Counted from the first letter of the stretch, positions 52,555 to 61,468 are shown. The stretch: 64,000 nt of DNA from DATFDN01 sp963830565 (GCA_963830565.1 CAWHMO010000014.1:24052-88051), one strand, 5' to 3'. Numbers and translations: made by a program. Notes: a model not told the origin generated them from the letters alone.

Positions 52555-53505
52555 CTACGTGTCGGCATTTTCCGGCGCAAGATGGCACTCGACATTGGTG
52601 CGGGCCGGCGGGCGGACGCGGCAGATGTCGATCACGATAGGGCAGCGCGGGTGGAAGCGGCAGCCGGCGGGGATGGCGGAGGGGTCGGGATAGCCCTCGC
52701 CCAGCGGCACGTCGGGCAGGCCGAGACCCGGCTCGGGCGTGAGAACGGAGGCAAGCAGCGCGCGCGTGTAGGGATGGTGCGGGTCGCCAAATACCGCCTC
52801 CGTCGTACGGTGCTCGACGATGCGGCCGAGATACATGACGGCGACCTCGTCGGCGATGTGCTCCACCACGGCCAGGTTGTGGCTGATGAACACGAGGGTC
52901 AGATCGAAGGCGGCGCGGAGCTCGCTCAGCAGATTGAGGATCTGCGCCTGCACCGAGACATCGAGCGCCGAGGTCGGCTCGTCGCAGACCAGGATGCGCG
53001 GCTCGTTGATCAGGGCGCGCGCGATCGCCACGCGCTGGCGCTGCCCGCCCGATAGCTGCGCCGGATAACGCGCGGCGGTGTCGGCGCCGAGGCCGACGCG
53101 CTCCAGCATGGCGGCCACGCGCCGGCGGCGTTCCGCTCGGCCGATGCCTTGCACAATAAGCGGCAGCGCCACGATGTCGGCGATGCGACGACGCGGGTTG
53201 AGCGAGCTCATCGGGTCCTGGAATACCGGCTGGATCAGCCGCGCACGCGCGCGCCGGTCCATCTCCGACAGCGCGCGGCCCTCGACGAGGACCGAGCCCG
53301 CGCTGGCCGGCAGCAGGCCGAGCAGCACGCGGGCGAAGGTGGACTTGCCGCAGCCGGATTCCCCGACGATGCCGATAGCGCCGCCTTGGGCAAGGCTGAG
53401 GCTGACATCGTCCACCGCGACCACGCGACGCAGCACGCCGGACAGGCCCTGGCGTTGCTCGAACACGCGCGACAGGCCGACGGTCTCGATGGCGGGAGGG
53501 TTCAT
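52555..53505 (-). CDS. ABC transporter ATP-binding protein, oligopeptide/dipeptide (DppF/OppF type)
   Basis: 316 residues. Walker A GESGCGKST, LSGGQRQRVAIARAL signature, Walker B ILVCDEPTSALD and the H-loop HNLAVVEHIADE. The C-terminal CRFHPRCPIVIDIC cysteine cluster (oligopeptide-family domain) is present. Fits the DppF partner. It is followed by the SBP gene. DppD and the two permeases are absent, so function depends on distant genes or this unit is degraded. Confidence 0.92.
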   Translation of the reverse strand: MNPPAIETVGLSRVFEQRQGLSGVLRRVVAVDDVSLSLAQGGAIGIVGESGCGKSTFARVLLGLLPASAGSVLVEGRALSEMDRRARARLIQPVFQDPMSSLNPRRRIADIVALPLIVQGIGRAERRRRVAAMLERVGLGADTAARYPAQLSGGQRQRVAIARALINEPRILVCDEPTSALDVSVQAQILNLLSELRAAFDLTLVFISHNLAVVEHIADEVAVMYLGRIVEHRTTEAVFGDPHHPYTRALLASVLTPEPGLGLPDVPLGEGYPDPSAIPAGCRFHPRCPIVIDICRVRPPARTNVECHLAPENADT

Positions 53506-53545
53506 TGTCGCAACACCAAATAGCCGCGGAGACCCCCGATACGGG

Positions 53546-53650
53546 CCCTCCCCCCTTGCGGGGGGGCGCTGGGTGAGGGGGCGCAGAGCGTGCGGAGAGC
53601 ACCCGGGAGGCGCCCTCGCCCCGACCCTCGCCCGCGAGCGGGAGGATCAC
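53546..53650. repeat. Palindromic repeat-like segment, degenerate copies
   Basis: cccctccccccttgcggggggg...gggtgagggg at 53546-53580 and ccctcgccc...gcgagcgggagg at 53613-53645 are of the same composition and stem style as the palindromic elements. Outer arms are imperfect. It lies between the ABC ATPase start and the HisD-like gene's end. Confidence 0.6.
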
Positions 53651-53676
53651 GGCCCGTCAGTATCTAATCAGCGCGA

Positions 53677-54963
53677 TCACGCCACGTTCCGACCTCCGTA
53701 ACGGCGCACGCGGAGGTCGGCCTGTTCCTTGTGGGCGGCGAAGTTCTCGATCGCGCAAAGGCGCGAGCAGTATTCGCCGATCATCGCCGTCGCCTCGGCG
53801 CTGACCTCCTGGTAGGTGACCGTCTTGAGGAACTTGCCGACCCACAGCCCGCCCGTGTAACGCGCCGCGCGCCTTGTCGGCAGCGTGTGGTTGGTGCCGA
53901 TCACCTTGTCGCCATAGGCGACATTGGTCTCCTTGCCGAGGAACAGCGCGCCGTAATTGGTCATCCGCTCCAAGAACCAGCGCGGCTCGCCTGTCAGCAC
54001 CTGGACGTGTTCGGATGCGATGCGGTCGGCTTCGGCCAGCATCTCCTCGTCGGTATCGCAGAGGATCACCTGGCCGTGGTCGCGCCAGGCGACCCGCGCG
54101 ATATCGGCGGTGGGCAGGACCGCGAGTTGGCGGGCGATCTCGCCCTCGATCCCGTCGGCGACCCGGCGCGAGGTGGTGAGCAGGATGGCGGGAGAGGTCG
54201 GGCCGTGCTCGGCCTGACCAAGCAGGTCGGTGGCGCACATCTCCGCATCCGCGGTGTCATCGGCGATGATGAGCGTCTCGGTCGGGCCGGCCAGCAGATC
54301 GATGCCGACCCGGCCGAACAACTGGCGCTTGGCCTCCGCCACATAGGCGTTGCCGGGGCCGACCAGCATATCGACCGCCGCGATCAATTCGGTGCCCAGC
54401 CCCATCGCCGCGATCGCCTGCACGCCGCCCAGGATGTGGATCTCGTCGGCCCCGCCCAGCGCCATCGCCGCGACCGTGGCCGCTGGCGGGGCGCCGTTCA
54501 ACGGCGGGGTGCAGGCGATGATATGCCTCACGCCGGCGACCTTGGCGGTCAGCACGCTCATATGCGCCGAGGCGACCATCGGATAGCGCCCGCCGGGCAC
54601 GTAGCAGCCGACGCTGCCCACGGGGATGTTCTTGTGGCCGAGGCGCACGCCGGGCAGCGTCTCCACCTCGATGTCGCGCAACGCGGCGCGCTGCGCCTCG
54701 GCGAAACGGCGCACCTGGGCTTGGGCGAAGCGGATGTCCTCGATCACTTGCGTGGGCAGGGACGCGATCAGCGCGTCGATCTCGAACCGCGAGAGGCGGA
54801 ACGCGGGCGGCTCCCAATGATCGAAGCGCGCCGACAGCTCGCGCACCGCCGCATCGCCGCGCGCGGCGATGTCGGCCAGGATTCCCTCGACGGTGGCGCG
54901 CACCTTGCGGTCGGCCTCGGACGCCTCGGCCTCGGAGAGGCCCTTCTTCAGCACTCGGATCAT
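53677..54963 (-). CDS. Histidinol dehydrogenase family protein (probably catabolic)
   Basis: 428 residues: KNIPVGSVGCYVPGGRYPMVASAHM, GGVQAIAAMGLGTE, LVGPGNAYVAEAKRQLFGRVGIDLLAGPTE, LLGQAEHGP (zinc Gln and His), ASEHVQVL (catalytic Glu-His) and YGDKVIGTNHTLPT. This is the HisD fold, but no other his genes are near and the setting is a transporter and SDRs. Such paralogues include sulfopropanediol dehydrogenase. So the substrate is probably a secondary diol or alcohol, not histidinol. The gene lies 12 bases after the SDR stop. Confidence 0.85.
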   Translation of the reverse strand: MIRVLKKGLSEAEASEADRKVRATVEGILADIAARGDAAVRELSARFDHWEPPAFRLSRFEIDALIASLPTQVIEDIRFAQAQVRRFAEAQRAALRDIEVETLPGVRLGHKNIPVGSVGCYVPGGRYPMVASAHMSVLTAKVAGVRHIIACTPPLNGAPPAATVAAMALGGADEIHILGGVQAIAAMGLGTELIAAVDMLVGPGNAYVAEAKRQLFGRVGIDLLAGPTETLIIADDTADAEMCATDLLGQAEHGPTSPAILLTTSRRVADGIEGEIARQLAVLPTADIARVAWRDHGQVILCDTDEEMLAEADRIASEHVQVLTGEPRWFLERMTNYGALFLGKETNVAYGDKVIGTNHTLPTRRAARYTGGLWVGKFLKTVTYQEVSAEATAMIGEYCSRLCAIENFAAHKEQADLRVRRYGGRNVA

Positions 54964-54975
54964 GCCAAACGCTCC

Positions 54976-55742
54976 CTATTCGGCCGTCCAGCCGCCGTCC
55001 ACCACCAGCGAGGTGCCGGTCACCAGCGCCGCGGCATCGGAGGCGAGATAGACGACCGCGCCCATCAGAATCCTCAACCCTGCCGAGCCGGCCGAGTTTG
55101 ATCCGGGCCAGCACGTCGGCGTGGAACGCGGCATCGGTCCAGAACGGGCGGGTCAGCGGCGTGTCGATGAAGGTCGGCCCGATCGTGTTCACGCGGATGC
55201 CGTGCGGGGCGAGATCAATCGCCATCGCCTTGGTCAGCCCCTCCAGCGCGTGCTTCGACGCGCAATACGACGGTCCGCTCCCGTCCGCCGACATGGCCCA
55301 TCTGCGAGGAGATGTGGATGATCGAGCCGCGCACGCCGTCGGCCGCCATGCGCCGCGCCGCCGCCTGGGCGGCGAAGAACGCCGCGCGCACGTTCAGGTC
55401 CATGATGGCGTCGTAATCCGCGACGCTCACCTCCAGGAATGGCCGCGGGCGATTGGTGCCGGCATTGTTGACGAGCACGTGAAAAGCGGACTGCGCATCC
55501 AGCGCCGCAGCCACCGCGCCGAGATCCGTCACGTCCAGGACCATCGCCTCCGCGCTTCCCCCCGCGGCACGAATCCCCGCCGCCGCCGCCGCGATCTCGC
55601 CGCTGGTGCGCGCAACCAGCACCACATGCGCGCCAGCCTCGGCGAGCGCGGCGGCGGCCGCGAGCCCGATGCCACGGCCCGCCCCCGTCACCAGCGCACG
55701 GCGGCCATCGAGGCGGAAGGACGGGGTGACGGGAAGGCTCAT
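54976..55742 (-). pseudogene. SDR family oxidoreductase A, two frameshifts
   Basis: About 254 residues when repaired. N-terminal RRALVTGAGRGIGLAAAAALAEAG, VLDVTDLGAV and VLVNNAGTNRPRP in the first frame; the middle YCASKHALEGLTKAMAIDLAPHGIRVNTIGPTFIDTP in the second; the end LMGAVVYLASDAAALVTGTSLVVDGGWTAE in the third, to the stop at 54976-54978. One extra base near 55268 sits just before the catalytic Tyr of YCASK, and another near 55069. Removing both yields a standard SDR. It probably reads into the HisD-like gene as one operon. Divergent from SDR B, 87 bases away. Confidence 0.82.
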
Positions 55743-55829
55743 GGATGATGCGTACCATACGTCCCCGTCGAGCGCGACGCGTCACCTGGCGATCTGCTAT
55801 GGTCGCTCCAACGGTTCGGGGCAAAGTAG

Positions 55830-56688
55830 ATGGCTCGTCTTGAAGGCAAGGTTGCCGTGGTCACGGGCGGCTGCTCGGGCATCGGGCTGGCGACGGTGGA
55901 GCGGTTCGCGCAGGAGGGCGCCCGCGTGCTGGTCGCCGATGTGCAGGAAGATGCGGGCCGGCAGGTCGTGGCCGGGCTCGGCGAGGCCGTGCGCTTCCGC
56001 CGCTGCGACGTGACGCAGGAGGCCGATCATCGCGGCGACGATGGCGGCGGCGGTCGAGGCCTGGGGCGGGCTGGATATCGTGTTCAACAACGCCGGGGCG
56101 GGCGGGGCGCTCGCGCCGATCGACGAGATCACCGGGGAGGAGTGGGACGCCACGCAGGCGCTGCTGCTGCGCTCGGTGGCGCTCGGCATCCGCCACGCCG
56201 CGACCCACATGAAGGCGCGCGGCGGCGGGGCGATCGTCAACACCGCCTCCGTTGCCGGTCTGCAGGCCGGCTACTCGCCCATCGCCTACGCCGTCGCCAA
56301 GGCCGGCGTGATCCATCTGACGAAGGTCGCGGCCGCCGAGTTGGCGCGCTATCAGATCCGGGTCAACGCGATCTGTCCCGGCTACATCCTGACAAACATC
56401 TTCGCGGCCAGCACCGGCATCACCGGCGAGGCCGCCGAGCGGGTGAAGACCGCGCTCGCCCGCATATCGCCGCGCGTCCAGCCGGTAGCGGAACAGGGCA
56501 GCCCGCGCCATATCGCCGACGCCTGCGTGTTCCTCTCCAGCGACGAGGCGGCGTTCGTGACCGGGACGCATCTGCTGGTCGATGGCGGCCTGACCATCGG
56601 CCCGCGCCACGCCTGGGACCCGGAAGCGCCGTCGCCGATCCGCGAGGTGATCGCGGCGGCGGTGGGCGGTAACGCCGCTGCCGAGTGA
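55830..56688 (+). pseudogene. SDR family oxidoreductase B, one frameshift
   Basis: About 285 residues when repaired. LEGKVAVVTGGCSGIGLATVERFAQEGARVLVAD in the first frame, then DIVFNNAGAGGALAP, NTASVAGLQAGYSPIAYAVAKAG (Tyr-x3-Lys, YAVAK), RVNAICPGYILTNIF and FVTGTHLLVDGGLT in the next. The frame shifts at about 56028; deleting one base gives DVTQEADIAATMAAAVEAWGG. Co-directional with the LLM fragment and P450. The C-terminal tail after GPRHAWDPEAP is unusually long. Confidence 0.83.
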
Positions 56689-56703
56689 AACAGGAATATA
56701 CGT

Positions 56704-57033
56704 GTGAAATTCGGCATCTTCTACGAGCACCAACTCCCTCGCCCCTGGGCCGAGGGCGACGAGCTACGCCTGTTCCAGGAAGCTCTCGACCAGGTGGAAC
56801 TCGCCGACCGGCTCGGCTTCGACTTCGCGTGGGAGATGGAACAGCAGGAGAAGCTGGCCCCGATCATCGCCGAAGCCATGGCGCGCAAGCAGGGAATGCC
56901 GCCCTTGGCCGACGCGGAGATCCCGGCGGTCGAGGCGCTCGGCCGCTCCATAGTGGAAGATGCGAAGCCGTCCGGCGCGCGCCCGGCGAGCTTGGGAGAC
57001 TCCGTGCGCGCCGAACTGGGAGTTGCGAAGTAG
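56704..57033 (+). pseudogene. LLM-class oxidoreductase remnant with in-frame internal deletion
   Basis: 109 residues: normal LLM N-terminus (KFGIFYEHQLPRPWAEGDELRLFQEALDQVELADRLGFDFAWEME), joined near 56833-56845 to a C-terminal end (QEKLAPIIAEAMARKQGMPPLADAEIPAVEALGRSIV). A full-length LLM of this subgroup is about 370 residues, so some 260 residues including most of the barrel are deleted, in frame. It cannot be an active monooxygenase. GTG start at 56704; the P450 gene begins 4 bases after its stop, so it may now serve only as a translational leader. Confidence 0.78.
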
Positions 57034-57037
57034 GCAC

Positions 57038-58288
57038 ATGAGCGACCAGAACAAGGAGCTTCCGAGCGGCCTCGCGCTGACGCCGCTCGACCCGGTGTTC
57101 CGCGAGCGCCCGCACGAATACCTGGACCAGCTGCGCGCCGAGGCGCCCGTGCTGCGTGACGCGGCGCTAAATCGGGTGTTCCTGACCCGCTTCGAGGACG
57201 TGAGGGCGGTGCTCGGTAACCGCACCTTGGCGGTCGACCCGCGCAAGGCCCCCCCGAACTCGTTTCACCGCCGGGTCGTGCTCGGCGATCACGACCCGGC
57301 CGAGTTCGAGCCGTCGATGCTGCACATGGACGACCCCGACCATAAGCGCGTCCGCGGCCTGGTGTCGCAGGCATTCAACCAGCGCGCGGTGGAGGCGTTC
57401 CGACCACGCATTCAGGCCGTCGCCGACCAGCTTCTGGACGCGGTGGCGGATCGCGACGGCTTCGACCTGATCGCCGACTACGCCGCGCCGCTGCCTACCA
57501 TCGTCATCGCCGAAATGCTGGGTGTCGATCCGCGCGACCAGGCGCGGTTCAAGGCGTGGTCCGACGCCCTGGCGCACGTCTTCAATCCCCGCCGAACGCC
57601 CGAGCAGGATACCGAGCTGGTGGAATCGGAGATGGGCCTTGCCGGCTACCTCCAACAGATCGTTGACGCGCGGCGGAGGACACGCGGCACCGACATGGTG
57701 AGCGCGCTCGTCTCGGCCGAGGAGTCGAGCGACCGGCTGACCGAGCGCGAGATCATCGGCATCTGCCGCCTGTTGCTGGTGGCCGGCAACGTCACGACCA
57801 CGGACCTGATCGGCAACGCGGTGCTGGCGTTGCTGCGCCATCCAGACGAGCTTGACAAGCTGCGCGCCCGGCCAGAGCTGATCCGCAACGCGGTCGAGGA
57901 GATGCTGCGCTACGATCCGCCCGTGGCGCAGAGCGGGCGGCTGACGCTGGCCCCCCTGGAGGTTGGCGGGGAGGCAGTGCCGGGAGGCGAGTCCCTGACA
58001 GTGTCGCTCCTGGCGGCTGGCCACGATCCCGTCGTGCATCGCGATCCGCACCGCTTCGATATCGAGCGGGCGGACACGAGCCATCTCGCCTTCGGCGGCG
58101 GCGCGCATTTCTGCCTGGGCGCGCCGCTGGCCCGTGCCGAGGCGCAGATCGGAATTGACGCGCTGCTGCGGCGGTTCCCCGAGTTGTCGCTGGACCCGAC
58201 GGTGGTGGTGGAACACAAGCCGGTGCCGGTGTTCAACGGGGTGGCGGAGCTGCGGGTCAGGACGCGCGGCCCTCACCCGGCGCGCTGA
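57038..58288 (+). CDS. Cytochrome P450
   Basis: 416 residues, class I bacterial. I-helix LLVAGNVTTTDLIGN (threonine in the oxygen-activation site; the usual acidic residue before it is Asn-Val), K-helix ExxR in EEMLR, then RYDPPVAQSGR, and the haem loop FGGGAHFCLG with Cys359. Needs a ferredoxin and reductase, not nearby except for the Rieske protein at 3.5 kb. It would hydroxylate a hydrophobic or terpenoid substrate. ATG 57038. Its last codons lie inside palindromic repeat copy 3. Confidence 0.93.
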   Translation: MSDQNKELPSGLALTPLDPVFRERPHEYLDQLRAEAPVLRDAALNRVFLTRFEDVRAVLGNRTLAVDPRKAPPNSFHRRVVLGDHDPAEFEPSMLHMDDPDHKRVRGLVSQAFNQRAVEAFRPRIQAVADQLLDAVADRDGFDLIADYAAPLPTIVIAEMLGVDPRDQARFKAWSDALAHVFNPRRTPEQDTELVESEMGLAGYLQQIVDARRRTRGTDMVSALVSAEESSDRLTEREIIGICRLLLVAGNVTTTDLIGNAVLALLRHPDELDKLRARPELIRNAVEEMLRYDPPVAQSGRLTLAPLEVGGEAVPGGESLTVSLLAAGHDPVVHRDPHRFDIERADTSHLAFGGGAHFCLGAPLARAEAQIGIDALLRRFPELSLDPTVVVEHKPVPVFNGVAELRVRTRGPHPAR

Positions 58289-58387
58289 TGCGCGCCGCCC
58301 TCTCCCGCGTGCCGGGAGAGGGAAAGACCAACTCACCTCTCCCGCGTGCGGGAGAGGTCGCCGCGCTTTGGCGCGGCGGGTGAGGGC
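58269..58387. repeat. Intergenic palindromic repeat element, copy 3
   Basis: Outer arms gccctcaccc (58269-58278) and gggtgagggc (58378-58387) with internal hairpins ccctctcccgcgtgccgggagaggg and cacctctcccgcgtgcgggagaggt. The 5' arm overlaps the P450 C-terminus (residues GPHPAR), and the 3' arm ends one base before the TauD stop. Confidence 0.85.
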
Positions 58388-58388
58388 G

Positions 58389-59273
58389 CTATGCCGCGAT
58401 CTGCTCCACAGTCGGTGCGTCCCCCGCGACCGTCGTGCGGCGCATGTCGCGCGGCTCGGTCTCGTTGAAGCGGCGGACGCGGTGCATGGTCTGACGGTTG
58501 TCCCACATTACGATGTCCCATTGCCGCCACTGGTGGGAATAGACGAAGCGCGGCTGCGTCGCGTGCTCGGTCAGGTCGCGGATCAGCGACAGCAACTCCG
58601 GGCGCAGCCAGCCGACGATCGTGCCGATATGCGAGCTGAGATAGAGCGATTTGCGCCCCGTCACCGGGTGAGTTCGAACCAAGCGCTGGCGCACGGGGCG
58701 GAACGCCGCCCGCTCTTCCTCGGTCAATTCGGTGAAGCCGAGCGTGCCGCGCGAGTAGAGCAGCGAGTGCTCGCACACGAGGTCCTCGATCTCCGCCTTG
58801 GTCCGGTCGTCCAGCGCGTCGTAGGCTGCGCGCATGTCGGCGAACTCCGTGTTGCCGCCGGCAGAGGAGGGCAGGCGGCAGGACAGGATGGAGTATTTCG
58901 CCGGCACCGCGCGGAACGAGCTGTCGGAGTGCCAGAGCTGGTTGGCGAGATTGAACAGCCGGCGGCGGTCGTCGCGGGCCAGGGGCTGGTTGTCTTGGCC
59001 GAGATTGGAGACGTCGTTCATGCCGGCCGGTAGGCGCCGCTGATCGGGACGGGTGATGTTGCCACCGCGCTCCGCCTCGATGGCCCCGAAGTTCCGGGTG
59101 AATGCCATTTGCTGATCGTTGTCGACACGCTGGTCGTGGAACACCAGGACGGCGTACTGATCCATGCCAGCCTCCAGCGCCGCGACCTCCTCGCGCGACA
59201 GCGGCCGGGTCAGGTCAATCCCTGACACCTCGCCCATGAACACCGGATGGATCTGGCGAATGCTGACGGACAT
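58389..59273 (-). CDS. TauD/TfdA family 2-oxoglutarate-dependent dioxygenase
   Basis: 294 residues from the ATG at 59271-59273 (GGGAGG upstream). Fe(II) ligands His115-x-Asp117 (WHSDSSF) and a distal His in RQTMHRVRR, with the R that binds 2-oxoglutarate downstream (RDMRRTTV). Family substrates include taurine, 2,4-D, alkylsulphates and other carboxylic acids; 'GMNDVSNLGQDNQP' resembles the alpha-ketoglutarate dioxygenases of phenoxyalkanoate type. Divergent from acyl-CoA dehydrogenase B. Confidence 0.9.
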   Translation of the reverse strand: MSVSIRQIHPVFMGEVSGIDLTRPLSREEVAALEAGMDQYAVLVFHDQRVDNDQQMAFTRNFGAIEAERGGNITRPDQRRLPAGMNDVSNLGQDNQPLARDDRRRLFNLANQLWHSDSSFRAVPAKYSILSCRLPSSAGGNTEFADMRAAYDALDDRTKAEIEDLVCEHSLLYSRGTLGFTELTEEERAAFRPVRQRLVRTHPVTGRKSLYLSSHIGTIVGWLRPELLSLIRDLTEHATQPRFVYSHQWRQWDIVMWDNRQTMHRVRRFNETEPRDMRRTTVAGDAPTVEQIAA

Positions 59274-59303
59274 GCGAGCCTCCCTGTCGGTTTCCTGTGT
59301 CCG

Positions 59304-59311
59304 TATATATA
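59304..59311. promoter_or_regulatory. TATATATA promoter-like site between divergent genes
   Basis: tatatata at 59304-59311 in the 72-base gap between the TauD and acyl-CoA dehydrogenase starts. It is the only AT-rich stretch there and could be a -10 element for either gene. No clear -35 is seen, so this is tentative. Confidence 0.3.
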
Positions 59312-59345
59312 CCCATTTCCACCGGCCGGGCGGAGGGGGGAAGCC

Positions 59346-60524
59346 ATGAGCGAGAGTCTGACCACGCTTGAAATAGGCGAGGACTATCCGGAGCTGCGCC
59401 ACTCGGTCCGCCGCATCTGCGAGCGCTATCCCGGCGCCTACTGGCGGAAGCTGGAGGATGCGCAGGCCTATCCGACGGAGTTCGTGAACGAGCTAACGGC
59501 GGCGGGCTTCCTGGGCGCGCTGATCCCGGAGGAGTTTGGCGGCAGCGGCCTGCCGGTGCGCGCGGCGGCGGTGATCCTGGAGGAGATCAACGCCTCGGGC
59601 TGCGTGGCCAGCCAGGGCCATGCGCAGATGTACATCATGGGCACGCTGCTCCGGCATGGCAGCGCGGCGCAGAAGCGCAGATACCTGCCGGAGATCGCGG
59701 CGGGCCGGCTGCGGCTGCAGGCGTTCGGCGTGACCGAGCCCACTACCGGATCGGACACCACGAAGCTGAAGACCCGCGCTGTCCGTGACGGGGACCATTA
59801 CGTCGTCAGCGGGCAGAAGGTCTGGACCTCGCGGGCCATGCACTCGGACATGATGCTGCTGCTGGCGCGCACCACGCCGGCCGATCAGGTCGCGCGGCGC
59901 ACTGACGGGCTGTCGGTGTTCCTGGTGGATCTTCGGGAGAGCCGCGGGCATGGTCTGGAGATCCGGCCGATCGAGGCGATGATCAACCACAACACGACCG
60001 AGGTGTTCTTCGACAATCTGCGTGTCCCGGCCGAGAACCTGATCGGCGAGGAGGGCAAGGGCTTCCGCTACATCCTGGACGGGATGAACGCCGAGCGCAT
60101 CCTGGTCGCCAGCGAGGCGGTGGGCGACGGGCGCTGGTTCATTCGGAAGGCAACGGAATACGCGAAGGACCGCGTGGTGTTCGGCCGCCCGATCGGCGCC
60201 AATCAGGGCGTGCAGTTCCCGATCGCGCGCGCCTGGGCGGAGCTGGAGGCGGCGGACATGGTCTGCCGCCGTGCCGCCGCCCTGTTCGATGCTGGCAAGG
60301 AGTGTGGGGCGGATGCCAACATCGCCAAGCTGCTGGCGTCCGAGGCGACCTGGAAGGCTGCGGAGGCGACGATGCAGACCTTCGGCGGCTTCTCGTACGC
60401 GCGGGAATACGAGATAGAGCGGAAATGGCGCGAGTGCCGACTGTATCAGATTGCGCCAATCAGCACGAACCTGGTGCTGGCTTATGTGGGCCAGCATGTT
60501 CTTGGATTGCCCCGATCCTACTGA
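59346..60524 (+). CDS. Acyl-CoA dehydrogenase B
   Basis: 392 residues, intact copy: RRICERYPGAYWRKLEDAQAYPTEFVNELTAAGFLGALIPEEFGG, FGVTEPTTGSDTTKL, SGQKVWTSRAMHSDMMLL, DGMNAERILVASEAVGDGRWF, and TFGGFSYAREYEIERKWRE. Close relative of the damaged copy at 48600; both have the rare start context (no preceding GNAT). FAD-dependent oxidation of acyl-CoA in the cytoplasm; the electron-transfer flavoprotein is elsewhere. ATG 59346 with GGAGGGGGGAAG at 59331-59342. Confidence 0.93.
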   Translation: MSESLTTLEIGEDYPELRHSVRRICERYPGAYWRKLEDAQAYPTEFVNELTAAGFLGALIPEEFGGSGLPVRAAAVILEEINASGCVASQGHAQMYIMGTLLRHGSAAQKRRYLPEIAAGRLRLQAFGVTEPTTGSDTTKLKTRAVRDGDHYVVSGQKVWTSRAMHSDMMLLLARTTPADQVARRTDGLSVFLVDLRESRGHGLEIRPIEAMINHNTTEVFFDNLRVPAENLIGEEGKGFRYILDGMNAERILVASEAVGDGRWFIRKATEYAKDRVVFGRPIGANQGVQFPIARAWAELEAADMVCRRAAALFDAGKECGADANIAKLLASEATWKAAEATMQTFGGFSYAREYEIERKWRECRLYQIAPISTNLVLAYVGQHVLGLPRSY

Positions 60525-60562
60525 GGAAACAGCCTGACGGCTGATACCAAAACCCCGGACCT

Positions 60563-60811
60563 GTTGAAGAACTCAGGCTGGTCGATGTTTCCAACGTGGC
60601 GCTGTTCTATCGCCTGGGTGCCGCCGCTGATGTGCCCGCGCTGTGTCGCCTGCGATGGCGCATCGAACTCGGCTTCAGCCGCCTGAAAAGCGTGATCGGA
60701 TTGAAACGACCGCCGGGCGTCGATGAGCGCTCCGCCAGACCCCATGTTCTGGTTCATCTGCAGCAGAAATTTCTTGCAGGTGATCTTGATGCGAGTTCCA
60801 CTCTGCCCAGA
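60563..60811 (+). pseudogene. IS4-family transposase remnant
   Basis: The frame encodes ALCRLRWRIELGFSRLKSVIGLKRPPGVDERSARPHVLVHL (in short pieces), matching the C-terminal 'RWxIELxFxRLKSLLGL' region of IS4-family transposases with the catalytic Glu in WRIEL. Nothing homologous upstream. The fragment lies just after acyl-CoA dehydrogenase B. Dead insertion. Confidence 0.72.
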
Positions 60812-61252
60812 TGATCCAAACGAATTCGCGCTCCAAACTTTAAGGCTACCTCGGAGTTAGGCTCGGATACGAAAATTAAACCCCGACTTGACTTCTGGAC
60901 GTAGGGCAGGAGTTGAGGACCTTGCTTAAAAAAAGTATGAGGCTGTCACGCTGGAAACTGTCGCCGAACACCCGCCCGAACGGGCGAGTATAAAGCCTGA
61001 ACGGCCGAGGGCAGAGAGAGCCCGGCCGCGCTCTTCGGCCGCCAAAGCCGAGGAAGCATAGAGTTGTGCGCAACGAGGGGTCCAGCCCGACTGAACTCCT
61101 CATCTCTCGCCCCAATGCTGCCCGCCCGCCTGGCCGGTGCGCGACTGTCTGCCAGGGCAATCCGCATGTGCTCTGCGCAACCCAGGCATCACTTGTTGAA
61201 TTTCCATACGTCGATATCACCTCGCCGCATCACCACAATCAGGAGATAGTTG
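60812..61252. other. Gap without recognisable gene
   Basis: 441 bases between the IS4 remnant and the XRE gene. It is AT-richer at 60830-60890. Short frames on both strands have no recognisable domain. It may be IS flank. No tRNA or clear repeat seen. Confidence 0.5.
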
Positions 61253-61468
61253 ATGGCGCGCACAAAAAGTTTGTCAAAGCATCTTCGGTTGGCACGTGAG
61301 GCACGCGGTCTGACAGTCGCCGAGGTCGCTGAGCGGGCCGGCGTCACACCAATGGCAGTCTATAATTGGGAAGCAGGCCGTTCACGTCCACGCGCCGGAA
61401 ATCTCTCGGCACTCTGCAAGGTGGTGCGCCTGCCGCTCGCCGAGGCTGAGGCAATGACCGCAGCCTAG
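61253..61468 (+). CDS. XRE-family helix-turn-helix regulator, 71 aa
   Basis: 71 residues, essentially one HTH_3 domain: LSKHLRLAREARGLTVAEVAERAGVTPMAVYNWEAGRSRPRAGNLSALCKVV. ATG 61253 with AGGAG at 61241-61245 (spacer 7); TTG 61250 is in the same frame. Size fits an antitoxin-type or small repressor. No toxin gene is recognisable beside it. Likely carried by the mobile region. Confidence 0.85.
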   Translation: MARTKSLSKHLRLAREARGLTVAEVAERAGVTPMAVYNWEAGRSRPRAGNLSALCKVVRLPLAEAEAMTAA

